This document shows positions 25,541 through 34,520 of a stretch of 64,000 bases of DNA, piece by piece (position 1 is the first letter of the stretch; each line of letters starts with the position of its first letter). The position numbers were made by a program, and so were the translations under genes. The notes beneath the pieces are model-generated. The model was not told where the DNA came from. It worked only from the letters and a program-made list of their open reading frames with translations, and did not search any database. Source of the DNA: an uncultured Clostridia bacterium (lineage in GTDB: Bacteria > Bacillota > Clostridia > TANB77 > CAG-508); assembly GCA_934167445.1 (NCBI GenBank), contig CAKPKJ010000003.1, positions 134,117 to 198,116 of the forward strand, read 5' to 3'.

Positions 25541-27250
25541 TTACATCTTATTTGGCATTTCCATACCTAATAATTTAGCTCCATTTTTTAATACTTGATT
25601 TACTGCATATGTTAAATAAACTCTTGCATTTTGTACATCTTGGTCTTCTACGATTATTTTGTTTTCATTGTAGAAGCTACTAAATGCTTTTGCTAAATCT
25701 ATTAAGTATCTTGATAATATTGATGGTTCTTCTTTTCTTGTTACTTGTACTAATATATCTTGGAAATTATAAATTAATTTTATAACATTTTGTGAATAAC
25801 TATCTTCTAAGACTTCTAAATTTATATCTTTTAGTTCTGGTAATTTTCCTGCTTTTTCTAAAACACTTTTTGTACGTACATATGTGTATTGTATATATGG
25901 TCCTGTTTCTCCTTGGAAGTTTAGGATTTTATCCCATTCAAATATTTCGTCTTTAACCCTGCTATTTGATAGGTCATTAAATATAACTGCCCCAACTCCA
26001 ACTTTTTTAGCTGTTTCTTTTTTATCTTCTAAGTCTGGATTTTTATCTTCTATTATTTTTTCTGCTCTTTCTATAGCTTCATTAAGTAGTTCTTCTAATT
26101 TTACTATGTTTCCTTCTCTTGTTGACATTTTTCCTGTTGGTAATTGAACCATACCAAATGGTACGTGTAGTAATCCATCTGTATATTTTTTATCTAGTCC
26201 TAAATATTTAGCTGTTGCAAATATTTGTTTAAAATGCAATACTTGTTCATATGAAGTTACATATAGAGCTTTGTCAAAATCATAAGTTCTTGCTCTATAC
26301 ATTATTGCGGCTAAATCTCTTGTTGCATATGTTGTTGATCCATTTGATTTTTCTATTATACATGGTGTGTTTATTCCTTGATCCTCTAAATCAATTATTT
26401 TTGCTCCTTGTGATTCTTGTAGTTTTCCTGATTTTTCTAATATTTCTATTACTTCTGGCATTTTGTCTGAATAAAATGCTTCTCCATTCCAAGAGTCAAA
26501 TTTAGTTCCTAATAAGTCATATACTCTTTGGAATTCTTTTAAGCTTAAGTCTTTAAATTTTTGCCATAATTCTACACAGTATGGGTCACCATCTTCTAGT
26601 TTTTTAAAATTATCTCTACACGCATTTAAGATATTTTCATCTTCTTTACATGCTTGATTTATTCTAATATATATTTTAGTTAATTCATTAATAGGGTCTT
26701 TGTCTACATCATATTCATTTCCCCACATTTTATATCCTTCGATTAACTTTCCAAATTGTGTTCCATAATCTCCTAAGTGATTTACCCCAGTAACAGTATA
26801 TCCTAGATATTTATAGATATTGTATAAAGCTCCTCCTATAACTGTTGAACGTAGGTGTCCTATGTGAAAAGGTTTTGCTATGTTAGGTGCTGAATAGTCT
26901 ATTACTATATTTTTTCCTTCTCCAATTTTTGCTTTTCCATATTCATTGCTTTCAGATATTTCTGTTAGTACTTCTTTTGCAATTTCTTGCTTATTTACGT
27001 AAAAGTTCAAATATCCTCCTACAACTTGCACATCTTCAATTAATTCTTTGTTTAAGTCTAGTTTCTCTTTAATTTCATTGGCAATAGCTGGGGGGGCTTT
27101 TCTTAATTCTTTAGCTAGTCTAAAACATGGAAATGCATAGTCTCCATTTTTACTATCTACTGGTGTTTCTATATATGTTTTTAATTCTTCTGTGTTAAGA
27201 TTTGTAGCTTTTGCAATTTCATCTGCTATTTCTTTTTTAAAGTCTATCAT
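25541..27250 (-). CDS. argS: Arginyl-tRNA synthetase
   Basis: The 569 aa have the N-terminal additional domain (about 1-110), then the class I catalytic domain with the HIGH motif in KPFHIGHLRSTVIGGALYNI (about 128-147). The KMSKS region is KMSTREGNIVKLEELL, the usual ArgS variant. A DALR anticodon-binding domain ends the protein (SRYLIDLAKAFSSFYNENKI, about 510). It charges tRNA-Arg in the cytoplasm. The length is normal. It is followed 13 bp later by the LCP gene. The enzyme is relevant here because CGG arginine codons seem almost unused in this window. Confidence 0.97.
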   Translation of the reverse strand: MIDFKKEIADEIAKATNLNTEELKTYIETPVDSKNGDYAFPCFRLAKELRKAPPAIANEIKEKLDLNKELIEDVQVVGGYLNFYVNKQEIAKEVLTEISESNEYGKAKIGEGKNIVIDYSAPNIAKPFHIGHLRSTVIGGALYNIYKYLGYTVTGVNHLGDYGTQFGKLIEGYKMWGNEYDVDKDPINELTKIYIRINQACKEDENILNACRDNFKKLEDGDPYCVELWQKFKDLSLKEFQRVYDLLGTKFDSWNGEAFYSDKMPEVIEILEKSGKLQESQGAKIIDLEDQGINTPCIIEKSNGSTTYATRDLAAIMYRARTYDFDKALYVTSYEQVLHFKQIFATAKYLGLDKKYTDGLLHVPFGMVQLPTGKMSTREGNIVKLEELLNEAIERAEKIIEDKNPDLEDKKETAKKVGVGAVIFNDLSNSRVKDEIFEWDKILNFQGETGPYIQYTYVRTKSVLEKAGKLPELKDINLEVLEDSYSQNVIKLIYNFQDILVQVTRKEEPSILSRYLIDLAKAFSSFYNENKIIVEDQDVQNARVYLTYAVNQVLKNGAKLLGMEMPNKM

Positions 27251-27336
27251 TAAATTTCCTCCTATTTAATATTTGTATTTTTTCTTAAATTAATCTGTTT
27301 TTTAGCAATTAGCGATACATATTGGTTGTATCCGCA

Positions 27337-28338
27337 TTATCCTTTTACTATGTAATTCCAAGAATCTTTACACATATCCTCTAATGTTTTAGTTGCTTCC
27401 CAACCAAGTTCTTCTTTAGCTTTTTTAGGGTCTGCATAACATGTTGCAATATCTCCTTCTCTTCTTGGTGCTATTTTATATGGTACATTTTTTCCTGTTG
27501 CTTTTTCAAATGCTTTTACCATATCTAAAACACTATATCCTGTTCCTGTTCCTAAATTATAAATGAATAATCCTTCATTTTCTTTATCCAATTTTTCTAA
27601 TGCTTTTACATGTCCTTTTGCTAAATCTACTACATGGATATAATCTCTTACACCTGTTCCATCTGGTGTATCATAGTCATTTCCAAATACTGATAATTCT
27701 TTTAATGTTCCTGCTGCTACTCTTGCAACATATGGCATTAAGTTATTTGGTATTCCTTGTGGTTCTTCTCCAATTAATCCACTTTCATGTGCTCCTACTG
27801 GATTGAAGTATCTTAATATACATATATCCCATGTATTGTCTGATTTATAAATATCTTTTAATATTTGTTCTATAAATAATTTTGTTGTTCCATATGGGTT
27901 AGTTGTTCCACCTGTTTTGCAGTCTTCTGTAAGTGGTATTCTTTCTGGTTCTCCATATACTGTTGCAGATGAGCTGAATATAAATTTTTTACATCCATAT
28001 TTTCTCATTGTATCTAATAATACTAATGCTCCTGAAATATTGTTTTCATAATATTCTATAGGTTTTTGTATTGATTCTCCAACTGCTTTATAACCTGCAA
28101 AGTTTAATACTGCTTCTATATTATTTTCTTCAAATACTTTTTCTAATTTTTCTCTATCTAAGTAATCTATTTCATAAAATTTGAAGTCTTTTCCTGTTAT
28201 TTTCTTGATTTTTTCTAAAACTTCTGGTTTACTATTAGAAAAATTATCTAATATTACAATTTCCTTTCCTGCATTTAATAGTTCTACTGCAGTGTGGCTT
28301 CCTATATAGCCTGCACCTCCTGGTAATAAAATTGCCAT
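27337..28338 (-). CDS. galE: UDP-glucose 4-epimerase
   Basis: The 333 aa form an extended short-chain dehydrogenase. The NAD-binding motif is GGAGYIGSHTAVELL (about 6-20), FAGYKAVGESIQKPIEYY is near 80, the catalytic Ser-Thr segment is FSSSATVYG (about 122) and the Tyr-x3-Lys pair is in TNPYGTTKLF (about 147-151). It interconverts UDP-Glc and UDP-Gal (and perhaps the N-acetyl forms), supplying donors for the glycan locus downstream. It is a single gene between cysS and argS with gaps of about 90-110 bp on both sides. Confidence 0.95.
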   Translation of the reverse strand: MAILLPGGAGYIGSHTAVELLNAGKEIVILDNFSNSKPEVLEKIKKITGKDFKFYEIDYLDREKLEKVFEENNIEAVLNFAGYKAVGESIQKPIEYYENNISGALVLLDTMRKYGCKKFIFSSSATVYGEPERIPLTEDCKTGGTTNPYGTTKLFIEQILKDIYKSDNTWDICILRYFNPVGAHESGLIGEEPQGIPNNLMPYVARVAAGTLKELSVFGNDYDTPDGTGVRDYIHVVDLAKGHVKALEKLDKENEGLFIYNLGTGTGYSVLDMVKAFEKATGKNVPYKIAPRREGDIATCYADPKKAKEELGWEATKTLEDMCKDSWNYIVKG

Positions 28339-28445
28339 GATATCATCATCTTCCTTTCATATGACATTCTATTAGTTTAATATGTTTTTCTTTGTAATTT
28401 CCAACTATCTGCAAATATATTAAGTTAAAGAAATCCATTACTACA

Positions 28446-29843
28446 TTATTTTTTTTCAACTGTTTGACCTTGCTTAGTATCTTTAACTATATATCCTTTT
28501 TGTGCAATCAAGTCTCTTAATTCATCTGATTTTGCCCAATCTTTATTTTCTCTAGCCATGTTTCTTTGTTCTAAAAGTTCTTGAATTTCTTGTGGTATTT
28601 CTACACTTTTTTCTTGATTTTTTTCATCTATTTTTAATCCCAGAACTGTATCAAATTTTGCTAATAATTTTGCTACTTCCAGATTTTTCTTTTCAAACTT
28701 TGCTAACTCCCATACATAGCTCATTGCTAATGGCATATTTAAATCGTCATTTATTGCTTTGTGGAAATTGTCTTCAATTTGAACTAATTGCTTTTTGTCT
28801 TCCTCTGTTAATTCATCTTTTCCTTGTAAATTAGCTTGATAACTGTTGCGTAAACGTATTAATGATTTTTCTGCTGATTCTATTCCTTCCCATGTAAAGT
28901 TTAGTTTGTTTCTATAATGACTTGAATAGCAGAATAATCTATACGCTAATGGTTCATAGCCTTTTTCTATTATATCTTTTACTAGATATACATTTCCTAG
29001 GCTTTTTGACATTTTTCCACCATTTATTAATAAATATTCTCCATGCATCCAATATCTAGCAGGTATTTTTCCACAAGCTCCTTTACTTTGTGCAATTTCA
29101 TTTTCATGGTGTGTTGGAATTAAATCAATTCCTCCTGTATGTATATCAAATTGTTCTCCTAAATATTTTCTTCCCATTGCTGAGCATTCTATATGCCAAC
29201 CTGGGTAACTTGGTCCCCAAGGGCTATCCCATTTCATCAAATGATTTTCTGGAGCTTTTATCCAAAGTGCAAAATCATATGGATTTCTTTTTTCTGGGTC
29301 TATATCAACTCTTGCTCCTGCTTTTTGATCATTTATGTCCAAATTAGATAATATTGGATATTTATCTAATTTGGATATATCAAAATATATTGCTGTTGAT
29401 GTTTCATATGCATATCCATTTCCCATTAATTTTTCAACATATTCTAACATTTCTTTAATATGTTCAGTGGCTTTACATACAATTTCTGGTGTTTCCACAT
29501 TTAATGATTTTAAATCTTCAAAAAATAATTTTGTGTAATGTTCTGCTATTTCAAGTGGCGTTTTATGTTCTTCTCTTGCTGATTTTAACATTTTGTCTTC
29601 CCCCTCGTCTCCATCTGAGACAAGGTGGCCGACATCTGTAATATTCATTACATGTTTTATTTTATATCCATTGTATCTAAGCATTCTTCTTAATACATCT
29701 TGAAATATATTTGTTCTCATATTTCCAATAGTTGCATTTTTGTATACTGTTGGTCCACATGAATACATTCTTATTTCTTGTGAATCTAATGGTTCAAAAA
29801 GTTCTTTTTTTCTTGTTAATGTATTGTAAAAATATATATCCAT
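28446..29843 (-). CDS. cysS: Cysteinyl-tRNA synthetase
   Basis: The 465 aa are a class I synthetase. The zinc ligands are in MYSCGPTVYK (Cys near 29), HIECSAMGRKYLG and HHENEIAQ. KMSKSLGNVYLV lies near residue 262. The HIGH-equivalent reads ATIGNMRTNIF, so the first His of the family motif is replaced by Thr while I-G-N is kept. The helical anticodon-binding end carries NMARENKDWAKSDELRDLIA, a normal CysS signature. It makes Cys-tRNA. The Thr variant is odd but may be a lineage trait. Confidence 0.95.
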   Translation of the reverse strand: MDIYFYNTLTRKKELFEPLDSQEIRMYSCGPTVYKNATIGNMRTNIFQDVLRRMLRYNGYKIKHVMNITDVGHLVSDGDEGEDKMLKSAREEHKTPLEIAEHYTKLFFEDLKSLNVETPEIVCKATEHIKEMLEYVEKLMGNGYAYETSTAIYFDISKLDKYPILSNLDINDQKAGARVDIDPEKRNPYDFALWIKAPENHLMKWDSPWGPSYPGWHIECSAMGRKYLGEQFDIHTGGIDLIPTHHENEIAQSKGACGKIPARYWMHGEYLLINGGKMSKSLGNVYLVKDIIEKGYEPLAYRLFCYSSHYRNKLNFTWEGIESAEKSLIRLRNSYQANLQGKDELTEEDKKQLVQIEDNFHKAINDDLNMPLAMSYVWELAKFEKKNLEVAKLLAKFDTVLGLKIDEKNQEKSVEIPQEIQELLEQRNMARENKDWAKSDELRDLIAQKGYIVKDTKQGQTVEKK

Positions 29844-29895
29844 ATTTTTGTATGATAGTTTAATAACTTAAATTACCATATACTCCTTTCCGTTT

Positions 29896-32499
29896 TTATT
29901 CTGTTGGTTCATCTGGTTCTGTTGGTGTGGTTGTATTCCCTCCTCCAGATGTGTTATTTCCTGTTCCCGGTTTTGTTGTTTCTGTCGTATTAGTTGTATT
30001 TGATGAATTGCTTGTATTAGTTGTATTTGTTTTTGGCTCTTCTTTTGGTTTTTCTACTTCTTTAGCTTTAGTGTGTATATCACATATATCAGTTATTTTT
30101 TCGCCTGTTGAAGTTGATTTACCATTTAAAGGTGTCCATAATTTTAATTGTTCTTTTGGTATTATAGAACCATAATAATTTGTTTTTACAGTTGTATATT
30201 GTGAACAATATTGTGTTGCTATTTTTCCAGATTCAGAACATATTTGTTGACTTCCATGTCCTTGACATTTTTCTGGTAAATTGTTTTGTGCAAATATTTC
30301 TTCATAAGTATCTTTACAACTTGATGTTGCTAAACATCCTGTTGTTCTACATACTGTTTCTTTTACTATACCGCTTGGTTGTTCAAATGTTTTTCCTTCT
30401 AGTGTTTTATGAATATCTGTCATTACCGCATCCCAAATTTGTCCTGCTGGGTTTTGGCCAAATCCTGTTACTTCTTCATTTTGGTCATATCCAAACCATG
30501 TTGCTGCTGCATAATATGGTGTAAATCCGCAAAGCCATCTATCGCAACTGTTGTCTGTTGTACCAGTTTTTGCTGCTACATCCATACCTTTTATGGCACA
30601 ATATGTGGCTGTACCATTTGATGCTGTTACTGGTTCTTTATTTATTGATTTTGCTAAATATGCTGTTTGCTCTGAAAATACTCTCGTCTCTTCTTGATTT
30701 GGTGTCATTACAACTTTTCCACTTGCATCTACTACTTGTGTATAGAATGTTGGTGTAATATAAACTCCATTGTTTGCAATTGTTCCATAAGCTGCTGCCA
30801 TTTCTAATGGGCTTGCTCCATGTGTCATACCACCAATTGCTAACGCTAAAACTTCATCATTACTATCTAGTGATGAAAATCCCATTTTCTTTAAATATTC
30901 TAATGATTTTTTAGGTGTTAGCTCTTTCATTATTTTTAATGCCGGTATATTTCTTGATAATGCAATAAATTCCCTTATATTCATTGTTGAATTTTTATAT
31001 TTATTCCCGTCATTTTTAGGTGCGTAATTTCCAAAATCGGTCTTTTCATCTATATATACTGTTGCTGGTGTTATAATTTTTTCTTCTAATGCTGGTGCTA
31101 CATCTGCTATCATTTTTATTGATGAACCTGTTTGTTTTTTCATTTGAGTTGCTCTATTCCATCCAGCTCCTTGTTTTTCGCCAAGTCCTCCTGCTATTGC
31201 AACTACATTTCCTGTTTTATAGTCAATAATTGCCATTCCTGATTCTGTATGGTCATTTAGTTTATTTCCATTTGCATCTTTCGCTTTTCCTGCTTTTATA
31301 TATTTTTCTTTTTGATATTCTTCTTCTACTCTTGCTTGAATTGTTGAATCTACTGTAGAATATATTGTAAGTCCACTACTATATACATAATTTTCAGCTA
31401 ATTGTCTTGAAATTCCTTTTTCATCCATAACTTGTTTTATTACTTGGTCAACAACTGCATCTGTATGGTAAGAGTAATTTGATGATGAAGATATTGTTCC
31501 TTTATTAAAGTTTAATCCATTTTCAGCTTCAGTTACTGCTGAATTGTATTCTTCTTCATTTATATATCCTAAGTCTTTCATTTTTTTCAAAACAGTTTTT
31601 GTTTTATTTTTTATTTTTTCAGAATTGTCTTTAGAACTATCAAATGGATTATATGACATTGGTGAACTGTTAATACCTGCCATATATGCACATTCTGCCA
31701 AGCTTAAATCTTTTGCACTTTTATTAAAATAATATTCCGCTCCTAATTCAACTCCATGTATATTTCCTTCTCCACCTACAAATAAGATGTTTAAATACAA
31801 TTCTAGAATTTGATCTTTGGATATCATTCTTTCTACTTGATATGCTTTTGCCCATTCTTTTATTTTTCTAGCTATTCCGGCTAATCCTTTAGTATCATTA
31901 TCTTCTGTTATATTTTTAACTAACTGTTGAGTTATTGTACTTCCACCATAACTTGAATTTCCTTTAAGTACTGTATTTATAATAGCTCCTGTTGTTCTTT
32001 TAAAGTCAACTCCATGATGTTTGTAAAATCTTTCATCTTCTATCGCTACATATGCTTTTGGTAAATATGGCGACATATCTTCTAATTTTACAATTTTTCT
32101 CTTTTCGTCTCCACTTAAATTTGATATAACTGCTCCATTGGCATCTACAACAACAGAATTTGATGCTCCAATTTTTAATTCTTCTTTGGTGATTTCAAAA
32201 TCGTCCCCAAATAGTCCAAAGAATATTCCGGCAACAACTCCTGCTCCTACTACACATAATAATAAAAATATTATTACAGCTATTTTTAATGCCATTTTTA
32301 ATTTTTCATGGTTGTTTCCATTTTTCTTTTTTCCTTTTGTTTTTCTTCTATTTTGACCAGATGGATTAACTCTTCGTGTTTCAGCTGTTCTGTCACCACT
32401 TTTTGACCTATTGCCAGATTTTGTTCTTCTTGCTTGTGGTGTTCCGGTTCTTTTAGTTCTATCTGGTTCATTACTTCTTCTATTACTATTATTTGGCAT
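29896..32499 (-). CDS. Class A penicillin-binding protein (bifunctional PBP1A type)
   Basis: The 867 aa have a very basic cytoplasmic tail (about 1-68) and one transmembrane helix (about 69-95). The GT51 glycosyltransferase domain carries the catalytic EDERFYKHHGVDF (about 152) and GGSTITQQLVKN. The transpeptidase domain has the active-site serine in TGSSIKMIADVAP (about 463), SRNIPALK (S-x-N) and AAKTGTTDN (K-T-G). A Cys-containing segment (TTGCLATSSCKDTYEE, CQGHGSQQICSE) and a Thr/Asn/Pro-rich tail follow. It polymerises and cross-links peptidoglycan. A strong AAGGAGG site precedes the ATG. It stands alone between cysS and the nusA-operon tail. Confidence 0.95.
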   Translation of the reverse strand: MPNNSNRRSNEPDRTKRTGTPQARRTKSGNRSKSGDRTAETRRVNPSGQNRRKTKGKKKNGNNHEKLKMALKIAVIIFLLLCVVGAGVVAGIFFGLFGDDFEITKEELKIGASNSVVVDANGAVISNLSGDEKRKIVKLEDMSPYLPKAYVAIEDERFYKHHGVDFKRTTGAIINTVLKGNSSYGGSTITQQLVKNITEDNDTKGLAGIARKIKEWAKAYQVERMISKDQILELYLNILFVGGEGNIHGVELGAEYYFNKSAKDLSLAECAYMAGINSSPMSYNPFDSSKDNSEKIKNKTKTVLKKMKDLGYINEEEYNSAVTEAENGLNFNKGTISSSSNYSYHTDAVVDQVIKQVMDEKGISRQLAENYVYSSGLTIYSTVDSTIQARVEEEYQKEKYIKAGKAKDANGNKLNDHTESGMAIIDYKTGNVVAIAGGLGEKQGAGWNRATQMKKQTGSSIKMIADVAPALEEKIITPATVYIDEKTDFGNYAPKNDGNKYKNSTMNIREFIALSRNIPALKIMKELTPKKSLEYLKKMGFSSLDSNDEVLALAIGGMTHGASPLEMAAAYGTIANNGVYITPTFYTQVVDASGKVVMTPNQEETRVFSEQTAYLAKSINKEPVTASNGTATYCAIKGMDVAAKTGTTDNSCDRWLCGFTPYYAAATWFGYDQNEEVTGFGQNPAGQIWDAVMTDIHKTLEGKTFEQPSGIVKETVCRTTGCLATSSCKDTYEEIFAQNNLPEKCQGHGSQQICSESGKIATQYCSQYTTVKTNYYGSIIPKEQLKLWTPLNGKSTSTGEKITDICDIHTKAKEVEKPKEEPKTNTTNTSNSSNTTNTTETTKPGTGNNTSGGGNTTTPTEPDEPTE

Positions 32500-32588
32500 T
32501 TTCTTACCTCCTTGCCAATTATAAATTTGACAAATACATTATATTATATTTTAAGAAAAAAGAAAAGCTTTTACAGAAATTTTTAAGA

Positions 32589-32621
32589 TTTAGTTTATTG
32601 AACGTTTTGCAATAAACTAAA
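32589..32621. terminator. AU-rich hairpin after the hypothetical gene (possible terminator)
   Basis: A perfect 12-bp stem (TTTAGTTTATTG / CAATAAACTAAA) with a 9-base loop begins 7 bases after the stop codon at 32628. The U-tract on the minus strand is short, so termination may be weak. Confidence 0.45.
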
Positions 32622-32627
32622 ATATAA

Positions 32628-33485
32628 TTAGTATATAGTTTTGTTTCCTTTTAAATAATCTATCTGAACTTTATCCCTGTTTAATTTTCTCTTTATGTAT
32701 TCAAATGGTTGTTTTTGATAAATTTGAGATTCATAAATATCTTTTTGATCATATAAACTATATTTATCATAATTGAATTCGTCTATATTTAAATATTTTA
32801 TTTCATAATCATTTATACAAATGCCATTAAATCTTTTTTTATTAATTTTTATATTAGCATTCTCACTTACAATTATAGCTTTTTCTGGAATGCTATATTG
32901 GTTTATTTGCTCATTGCTAAAATCAATATTTAAAATAATATTACTTCTTAAGAATGCTTTTTTCTTATTGTTTGAAACATTTATCAAAATTCCTTCTTTC
33001 TCAAATTGCTCTTCTATTTTTTTAAAATTTGCTATCTTATTTGTAACTATATTTACGTTTTTATATTCTCTTATTATTTTCCTGATATTTTCAAACATAC
33101 ATTCATTATCTATCTTATTTATTACTATAGCTATAGTTGTTTCTGATTTTTCCATATTTTCTTTTTTCAATATATATTCTAAAATTTCATTTGTTAAAAT
33201 CATATATAGCCATTTACCACAAACTATTTCTATCTGATTATTTTTTATATTTTCAATAAATTGTTTATTTTGTTTTATTTTTTTGCTTATACATATTTTT
33301 TTACATCCCGTTTTATTTAATATTCTTTTGATTTTATCGGAAAATATTTTTGCTTTTTTATAATCAATTTCATCGCCTTCTGTAACAGGTAAAATTAATT
33401 TATCTTCATATAATTCAATAGCATTAAAGAACTTTAGCCAAAATTTAGGCTTGTCACTTTCTTGAACATAATACAAAAAAATCAC
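32628..33485 (-). CDS. Conserved-looking protein of unknown function at the end of the nusA operon
   Basis: About 285 aa, not recognised. The start is GTG at 33485 or, more likely by spacing from TGAGGTGA, TTG at 33476 (LYYVQESDKPKFWLKFFN). The sequence is Lys/Ile/Asn-rich and has no signal peptide or transmembrane helix. Alternating strand-helix stretches suggest a Rossmann-like fold: KLILPVTEGDEIDYKKA, CKKICISKKI, IAIVINKIDNECMFENI, VNIVTNKIANFKKI and AIIVSENANIKI. Its end contains Tyr/Gln-rich DQKDIYESQIYQKQPFEYIK. It starts 34 bp after truB and is probably the last gene of that transcript. Its base composition matches its neighbours. Confidence 0.7.
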   Translation of the reverse strand: MIFLYYVQESDKPKFWLKFFNAIELYEDKLILPVTEGDEIDYKKAKIFSDKIKRILNKTGCKKICISKKIKQNKQFIENIKNNQIEIVCGKWLYMILTNEILEYILKKENMEKSETTIAIVINKIDNECMFENIRKIIREYKNVNIVTNKIANFKKIEEQFEKEGILINVSNNKKKAFLRSNIILNIDFSNEQINQYSIPEKAIIVSENANIKINKKRFNGICINDYEIKYLNIDEFNYDKYSLYDQKDIYESQIYQKQPFEYIKRKLNRDKVQIDYLKGNKTIY

Positions 33486-33518
33486 CTCACATCCTTTTTA
33501 AAGTATATGAGGTTTATT

Positions 33519-34376
33519 TTAAATTATAACATCTCTTTTTAGTAATTTTTCTTTTACTGTTCCTGTTCCAATAAATTTATTTTCACAATAAATTTTATAT
33601 ACTCCATCTGGATTATCATAAGTTATCTGCACACCATTTAAAAATAATTCTAACTTTTTCCTTGTCAAATTTATTTTTTCATTATTTTTAAATATTTCTT
33701 CTATTGTTATAATATTTTTTTCTATATTTTCCTTTTCCAAATCATCTATTGAAATAGCATTTTTCAAAATAAATTTTCCTACTTTTAGTCTTTCTAACTC
33801 GGCCATATATCCAATTGTTCCTAGTTTTTCGGCTATATCTTCACATAAGCTTCTTATGTATGTTCCTTTTGAGCAATGAACTTTATATTCTATTTTTTTA
33901 TTTTGCTTGTCTATATTTAATAATTCTATTTCATAAATTTCTATTTCTCTTTTTGGAACTTCTACATTTTGTCCTTTTCTTGCATATTCATATAATTTTT
34001 TTCCGTTAACTTTTATTGCTGAATACATTGGTGGAGTTTGTATTTGTTTTCCTAAAAATTCTTTTAATCTTTTTGTAACATATTGTGGTTCTAATGCATT
34101 ATTTGCAATTTTTTGTTCTTCTATTACTTCTCCTTCTTGGTCTCCTGTAGTTGTTTTTTTTCCTAATTGAATTGTTGCTTTATATATTTTATCATGTTCT
34201 ATTAAATATTTTGAACATAATGTTCCTTTTCCAATTAGCAAAGGTAGAACTCCTGTTGCCATTGGGTCTAATGTTCCAGTGTGTCCTACCTTTTGATTTG
34301 TTATTTTTTTTACTTTATAAACTACATCATGTGAAGTACAATTTTTTGGTTTATTTACAATTAATATTCCGTCCAT
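33519..34376 (-). CDS. truB: tRNA pseudouridine-55 synthase
   Basis: The 285 aa begin MDGILIVNKPKNCTSHDVVY, preceded by GGGAGGAT. A longer upstream reading would only translate the neighbouring repeat element. The catalytic aspartate is in VGHTGTLDPMATGVLPLLIG (about 38-57), and KVHCSKGTYIRSLCEDIAEK and a PUA-like end follow. It makes the T-loop pseudouridine in tRNA. It belongs to the nusA-infB-rbfA-nrnA-truB operon, but a 119-bp REP-like pair lies between nrnA and truB. Confidence 0.95.
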   Translation of the reverse strand: MDGILIVNKPKNCTSHDVVYKVKKITNQKVGHTGTLDPMATGVLPLLIGKGTLCSKYLIEHDKIYKATIQLGKKTTTGDQEGEVIEEQKIANNALEPQYVTKRLKEFLGKQIQTPPMYSAIKVNGKKLYEYARKGQNVEVPKREIEIYEIELLNIDKQNKKIEYKVHCSKGTYIRSLCEDIAEKLGTIGYMAELERLKVGKFILKNAISIDDLEKENIEKNIITIEEIFKNNEKINLTRKKLELFLNGVQITYDNPDGVYKIYCENKFIGTGTVKEKLLKRDVII

Positions 34377-34401
34377 TTTTATCCTCCCTTGATTTTCAAA
34401 G

Positions 34402-34435
34402 AAATGATTTTGGGGACGGAGCAAAAAATCATCTA
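34402..34435 (+). repeat. REP-like palindromic unit A (34 bp)
   Basis: The unit has an ATGATTTT start, GGGGACGGAGC core and AAAAAATCAT end, so it forms a short hairpin. It is an exact inverted copy of the unit at 34487-34520, with a 51-bp spacer between them. Confidence 0.8.
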
Positions 34436-34486
34436 GTTCTATAAATTTATTTTATCAAAAAGCATTTATTAAAAATGTTATTCAAT

Positions 34487-34520
34487 TAGATGATTTTTTG
34501 CTCCGTCCCCAAAATCATTT
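34487..34520 (-). repeat. REP-like palindromic unit B (34 bp)
   Basis: Inverted copy of unit A. The stop codon TGA of nrnA (34517-34515) lies inside it. Confidence 0.8.

Noticed and set aside
34377..34424. N-terminal extension of TruB through the repeat
   Set aside because: A strong GGGAGGAT site and the conserved MDGILIVNKP start place the initiation codon at 34376.
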